From: Streptomyces lilacinus
GTDB taxonomy: Bacteria; Actinomycetota; Actinomycetes; Streptomycetales; Streptomycetaceae
NCBI GenBank assembly: GCA_000715685.1
Contig: KL569457.1
Location: 1-8,181, forward strand
Direction of reading: 5' to 3'
Length of the DNA stretch: 8,181 nt
Part shown: piece after piece, positions 4,769 to 8,181 of the stretch
How positions within the stretch are numbered: position 1 is the first letter of the stretch
Layout: every line of letters starts with the position of its first letter
Made by a program: the position numbers and the translations under genes
Notes under the pieces: generated by a model
What the model was told of the DNA's origin: nothing
What the model saw: the letters and a program-made list of their open reading frames with translations, nothing else
The model's database searches: none

Positions 4769-6676
4769 ATGCGCGGTGATGCGGGCACACCCTGGTTCGT
4801 GGTCCTGCCGGACGCCGCGGCTGCCGCCCCGGTCGCGGCGGTCGTGCGCCCAGCCGCGGTCCACGAAATCGAGCACCCCTCAGGGCGCCCGTGGTTGCTG
4901 GGGAATTGGGCCGCTGAGGAGATGGCGGTGGGCGCTGCCACAGGGGTCAAGGTCGCGGTCCTGGGCCAGCACGATCTCGACGCCGAACGGCTCCACCGCG
5001 TCGCCCGGAGCGTCGGTTCCGTATCCGACCTGAACACTTTCGCCGGGACGATCGACGGAAGCGTCCACCTCATGGCCTCGGCCGCCGGCCGCGTCCGCGT
5101 GCAGGGAACGCTGACCGGGTTGCGCCGTGTCTTCCACACACGGCTCGGCCACTGCGACCTCGCCAGTGACAGGCCGGACGTCCTCGCGCACCTGACGGAC
5201 GCGGCCCTCGACACGGACGTCCTGGCCTACCACCTGCTCAGCCCCTCGATGCTCGGCCCGATCACGCACCGCTCGCTCTGGCGCGGCGTGTCCGGCCTTC
5301 CCCCGCGCGACTACCTCGTACTGGACGACGCCGAGCGCCCCGCCCGCACCGTACGGTGGTGGCGGCCTCCCGCGCCGACGGTACCGCTGTCGGAGGGCGC
5401 CGAACTCTTCGGGGAGGCCCTGTCCAGGGCGGTCGACGTGCGGGCGAGGACCGCGGTTCACGTCAGCAGCGACCTAGGAGGCTTCGACTCCACCACGTTG
5501 TGCTGCCTGGCCGCACGCAGAGGCCCTGTCGTGGCGTGCACCATCGGTGCGCACGATCCGGCTGTCGACGACCTGCCCTGGGCGCGGCACACCGTGGACG
5601 TCGTTCCCGGCATCACCCATGTCGTACTCGCCGGCCGGCAGCTGCCCGCCGCCTACGACGGGCTGTCGCGCCTCGACGAACCGCCGGACGCGCCCAACTT
5701 CACGCATGTCGCCCGCGCCTGCTACACGGCGCTGTGGCGGTCGGCCACCCGCCACCGCGAGGACGGCTTCCGCGAACACGGCGTTCACGAACACGGCGTC
5801 CATTTCGCCGGTCTCGGCGGGGACGAAGTGGCCGGAGGAACCCTCAACCACGTGTACGACATGCTCCGCACACCCTGGACGAGCCGCAGAAGCCTTCGCG
5901 GCTTCATGGCGCGAGGGCGTTGGCCACTGCGGTCCATGGCCGCCCTGTGGTGGGACAGGCGGTCCTACGGGCGCTGGCTGGCCGAGGAAGTGGCCGACAA
6001 GCTCCTCCTTCCGTTGCCGTCCACCTTTGCCCCGCCTCACCGTTGGGGCGACCCGTCGCGCATGCCGCCCTGGGCCAGTGCGGAGGCCGTCGCCTCCGTC
6101 CGTGCCACGCTGCGCGAACTGGCCGATGCCGCCGAACCCTGGTCGCCGCACCACGGCCAACACGGCGACCTCGACATGCTGTTCGGCACCGCGCAGGACG
6201 CCCGCTACATCGCCCACGCCGCCCGGCGCTTCGGCATCACCCTCGCCCTTCCCTACTACGACGACCGCGTGGTCGAGGCCGCCCTGTCGATCCGGACGCC
6301 GGAACGGGTCACGCCCTGGGCCTACAAACCCCTCCTCACAGCGGCGACCAAGGGCCTGATCCCTGACAGCGTCTTCGCCAGGACCACAAAGGCCGAGGGA
6401 AGCCACGGGCTCCACACCGGCTGGTCGGCCAACCGGAGCCGCCTTCTCGCGCTCTTCGACGAATCGCTCCTCGCGACGTCGGGACTCATCGACGTCGAAG
6501 AACTCCACAGGGCCTTCCGCGCACCCCTGGCGGCTTTCGACGACAGCCACATCTTCGACTCGACCCTCGGCTGCGAGACCTGGCTCAGGAGTCACGCGGA
6601 CGCCGAGCCGCCGTGGCGCCGACCGGGGAGACCGGGGAATCCGTCGGAACCTCTGGGGGCGGCGAGGCAGTCGTGA
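4769..6676 (+). CDS. Lasso cyclase (C), asparagine-synthetase-like
   Basis: A 635-residue, two-domain protein of the AsnB family, a normal length for a lasso cyclase. The N-terminal domain (about 1-200) resembles the glutaminase domain but lacks the nucleophilic Cys2 (it begins MRGDAG), as expected because no ammonia is needed. The C-terminal ATP-PPase domain carries the PP-loop as LGGFDS (236-241) instead of SGGxDS, then GLGGDE (348-353), YYDDRVVEAAL and the Lys-containing PWAYKPLL. The enzyme adenylates an Asp side chain in the core and joins it to the core N-terminus, forming the threaded macrolactam. A 15-base tandem duplication at 5774-5803 gives EHGVHEHGVH (336-345) just before the GLGGDE motif. 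The gene follows A in the same direction and its stop overlaps the B2 start (GTGA), so C and B2 are translationally coupled. The missing PP-loop Ser is the only worry for activity. Confidence 0.95.
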   Translation: MRGDAGTPWFVVLPDAAAAAPVAAVVRPAAVHEIEHPSGRPWLLGNWAAEEMAVGAATGVKVAVLGQHDLDAERLHRVARSVGSVSDLNTFAGTIDGSVHLMASAAGRVRVQGTLTGLRRVFHTRLGHCDLASDRPDVLAHLTDAALDTDVLAYHLLSPSMLGPITHRSLWRGVSGLPPRDYLVLDDAERPARTVRWWRPPAPTVPLSEGAELFGEALSRAVDVRARTAVHVSSDLGGFDSTTLCCLAARRGPVVACTIGAHDPAVDDLPWARHTVDVVPGITHVVLAGRQLPAAYDGLSRLDEPPDAPNFTHVARACYTALWRSATRHREDGFREHGVHEHGVHFAGLGGDEVAGGTLNHVYDMLRTPWTSRRSLRGFMARGRWPLRSMAALWWDRRSYGRWLAEEVADKLLLPLPSTFAPPHRWGDPSRMPPWASAEAVASVRATLRELADAAEPWSPHHGQHGDLDMLFGTAQDARYIAHAARRFGITLALPYYDDRVVEAALSIRTPERVTPWAYKPLLTAATKGLIPDSVFARTTKAEGSHGLHTGWSANRSRLLALFDESLLATSGLIDVEELHRAFRAPLAAFDDSHIFDSTLGCETWLRSHADAEPPWRRPGRPGNPSEPLGAARQS

Positions 6677-7110
6677 GCATCCCCATGGCGACCCCGCACG
6701 ACCCCGCCTCCGTCCCCCTGCGGCGCAGGCTCGCCGTACGCGCCGCCGTCGGCGGCGCACACCTGCTGTCCCGACTGCCCCCGCGGCGCATCCGGGCCGT
6801 ACTGACCCGGCTGCGGCGCGGCTCGACGCCCGCGTCCCCCGAGGAGGCCGGCACGGCCCACCAGGAGGTCGTGGCCACCAGCCTGGCCTGCGCGAGCGCC
6901 CGAGGCTGCGTGGTGCGCTCCCTGGCCGTCGTGCTGTTGTGCCGGGCTCGCGGGCAGTGGGCCACCTGGTGCGTCGGCCCCCGCGCCATCCCGCCCTTCT
7001 CCGCCCACGCCTGGGTCGAAGCGGCCGGAAAGCCGGTCGGCGAGCCGTACCCGCCCGGCTACTTCCGCCGCCTCATCACGGTCGGCCCCCCGCCCGACGG
7101 GGATAAGTAG
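6673..7110 (+). CDS. Lasso leader peptidase (B2), transglutaminase-like
   Basis: A 145-residue protein of the lasso B2 / Transglut_core3 type, which removes the leader from the precursor once B1 has bound it. The catalytic Cys79 lies in the typical context RGCVVRSLAVVLLCRARG and His112 in AHAWVE. The third triad position, twelve residues after the His, is Glu124 in GKPVGEP, where McjB has Asp. The ending PYPPGYFRRLITV is also familiar from this family. The N-terminal 60 residues are Arg-rich and helical. GTG 6673 overlaps the cyclase stop by four bases (GTGA), which decides the start; upstream in-frame ATG 6613 lies well inside the cyclase gene. Length is normal for a stand-alone B2 that works with a separate B1. 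Confidence 0.93.
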   Translation: MSIPMATPHDPASVPLRRRLAVRAAVGGAHLLSRLPPRRIRAVLTRLRRGSTPASPEEAGTAHQEVVATSLACASARGCVVRSLAVVLLCRARGQWATWCVGPRAIPPFSAHAWVEAAGKPVGEPYPPGYFRRLITVGPPPDGDK

Positions 7111-7232
7111 GATCAGCGGCTCCCCCGGGGCCGTCGCCTCCACCCGGGCCCTCGCACATCGGCCGTTCCCGACCCTCCCGGCCCATTAAAGTCGACACAT
7201 CACCGCAGCCCAGGGGGAGGGAACGTATCCAC

Positions 7233-8181
7233 ATGAGTCGCCGCTCCAGTGGACTGATAGGCATCTGGGCCGAGGCCCAGCGGCAGCAGCAGCGTCAGCA
7301 GGAGGCCCGGCAGCGGGCGTTGGTGCAGCAGGAGCGCGAGCGGGAGCGGCAGCAGCGGGCGTACGAGCGGGACATGGCGCGGCAGGACCGGGAGCGGCGC
7401 CAGGCGTACCGGCAGGCGCGGGAGGCGGAGGCGCGCAGGCGCACGGAGGAGCTCGAGGCGCGCGTCGGGGAGTTGACGGGGCTGCTGGCCGCCGGGTGTC
7501 GCGCGCCGGGGTTCACGGCGGCGGGGCTCGGGCAGGCCGAGCAACTGGAGCCGTTCAACCCCGGCCGACTCGGGCAGCCCGTGCCGATGCCGGACCCCCA
7601 CGCGTACGGGGGGTTCGGCGGCCGGGAGCGCTACGAGCGCGACTGGCGGGGAGATGACGGCGGCCCTGCGCGAGGGCGACCCGGAGGCCGTCGTGGAGTA
7701 CTTCTCCGCCGCGCTGTACGCCTCGCGGGCCTGGCCGGAGGAGTTCCCGCACCAGGTATCCGCCGCGTACGACCCGGGCGCCCGGCAGCTGGTGCTGGAC
7801 TGGGAGGTGCCGGGCTTCGACATCGTGCCGGCCGCGAAGGCGGTGCGGTACATGGTCACCGCCGACGAGGAGAAGGAGGTGCCCCGGCCGGTCGGGCAGC
7901 GGCGCGCCCTCCACCGCGACGTGGTGGCGCAGTCCGTGCTGCTGGCGGTGCGCGAGCTGTTCGCCGCCGACGAGTTCGGCGCCCTCGAGTCCGTGGCGAT
8001 CAACGGCTTCGTCGACGACCACGACCCGGCCACCGGGCGCCCCGCGCGGATCTTCCTCGCGACCGCGACCGTCTCCCGCGAGGCCTTCGCCCGCCTGCAC
8101 CTCGAGCAGGTCAGCGCCGTCGAATGCCTCACCGAGGCGCTCGGCGGAGCGCTGTCGGCCCGCCCCGACCAGCCGGCCGCC
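7233..8181 (+). pseudogene. Mrr-like 'restriction endonuclease' family protein, frameshifted and cut by window end
   Basis: ATG 7233, preceded by GGGGGAGG (7213-7220), opens a frame starting MSRRSSGLIGIWAEAQRQQQ. Residues 14-85 form a highly charged Gln/Arg/Glu coiled coil. The next recognisable block is 'LEPFNPGRLGQPVPMPDPHAYGG', and 'ERYERDWR' ends near 7649. From 7651 the family-like sequence continues one base out of frame: EMTAALREGDPEAVVEYFSA, then 'WPEEFPHQVSAAYDPGARQLVLDWEVPGFDIVP', 'LFAADEFGALESVAINGFVDDHDPATGR' and 'LEQVSAVECLTEAL', open to the window end (177 codons). From memory, Streptomyces homologues have about 40 more residues of coiled coil between these parts and an Mrr-like nuclease domain further on, beyond this window. 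So a deletion with loss of frame, or an assembly error, is likely. The original frame stays open to the end but becomes an implausible Arg/Gly-rich sequence. The 7111-7232 gap shows only a weak promoter-like CATTAAAGT (7184-7192). Confidence 0.78.

Noticed and set aside
5474..6760. 428-residue antisense open frame over the cyclase and the start of B2
   Set aside because: Arg/Gly-rich composition without motifs, opposite to a clear AsnB-family protein.
7654..8181. Second half of the Mrr-like gene as an independent gene starting at ATG 7654
   Set aside because: The GGGGAG before it touches the ATG, leaving no spacing, and the encoded sequence matches the middle of a known larger family, so it is a broken gene part.
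1..8181. CRISPR arrays, insertion sequences or integrases
   Set aside because: No regularly spaced repeats with spacers, no transposase or recombinase frame and no terminal inverted repeats were seen.

Overview
The window is very GC-rich, with strong third-position G/C bias, GTG starts, GA-rich ribosome binding sites and a typical actinomycete tRNA. This points to a Streptomyces-like actinomycete; several proteins (M6 protease, Arg/Gln-rich Mrr-type protein) are also of kinds I associate with Streptomyces. Everything here is read by eye; no database search was possible.

Layout. 100-1380 (+) encodes a secreted M6-family metalloprotease. 1514-1586 (+) is tRNA-Arg(CCT), followed by a perfect 16-bp terminator hairpin. 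From 1688 to 7110 lies a compact lasso-peptide (RiPP) gene cluster in an unusual arrangement: an ABC exporter (minus, 1688-3553), a small secreted protein of unknown function (plus, 3789-3992), the PqqD-like leader-binding protein B1 (minus, 4076-4342), the precursor peptide A (plus, 4508-4648), the asparagine-synthetase-like cyclase C (plus, 4769-6676) and the transglutaminase-like leader peptidase B2 (plus, 6673-7110, overlapping C by four bases). The window ends inside a coiled-coil protein of the Streptomyces Mrr-like 'restriction endonuclease' family (plus, from 7233). That gene carries a frameshift near 7650 and appears to lack its central linker.

How the genes work together. The precursor leader has the motif YxxPxLxxxGxF recognised by B1. 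B1 should deliver it to B2, which cuts the leader near Thr27. C activates an Asp side chain (core Asp7 or Asp9, or Asp8 in the other register) with ATP and closes the macrolactam ring around the tail, and the ABC protein would export the product. The predicted core is LGNSPRDSDLLYSRCKRG (optionally with Gly28 in front). It has one Cys and a strongly basic tail, and I do not recognise it as a characterised lasso peptide.

Most notable points: the exporter and B1 lie on the opposite strand from A-C-B2; a small secreted protein sits inside the cluster; the cyclase PP-loop reads LGGFDS rather than SGGxDS; two mutually exclusive hairpins lie between A and C; a perfect 17-bp palindrome lies in the exporter/secreted-protein divergent region; and the Mrr-like gene is broken.
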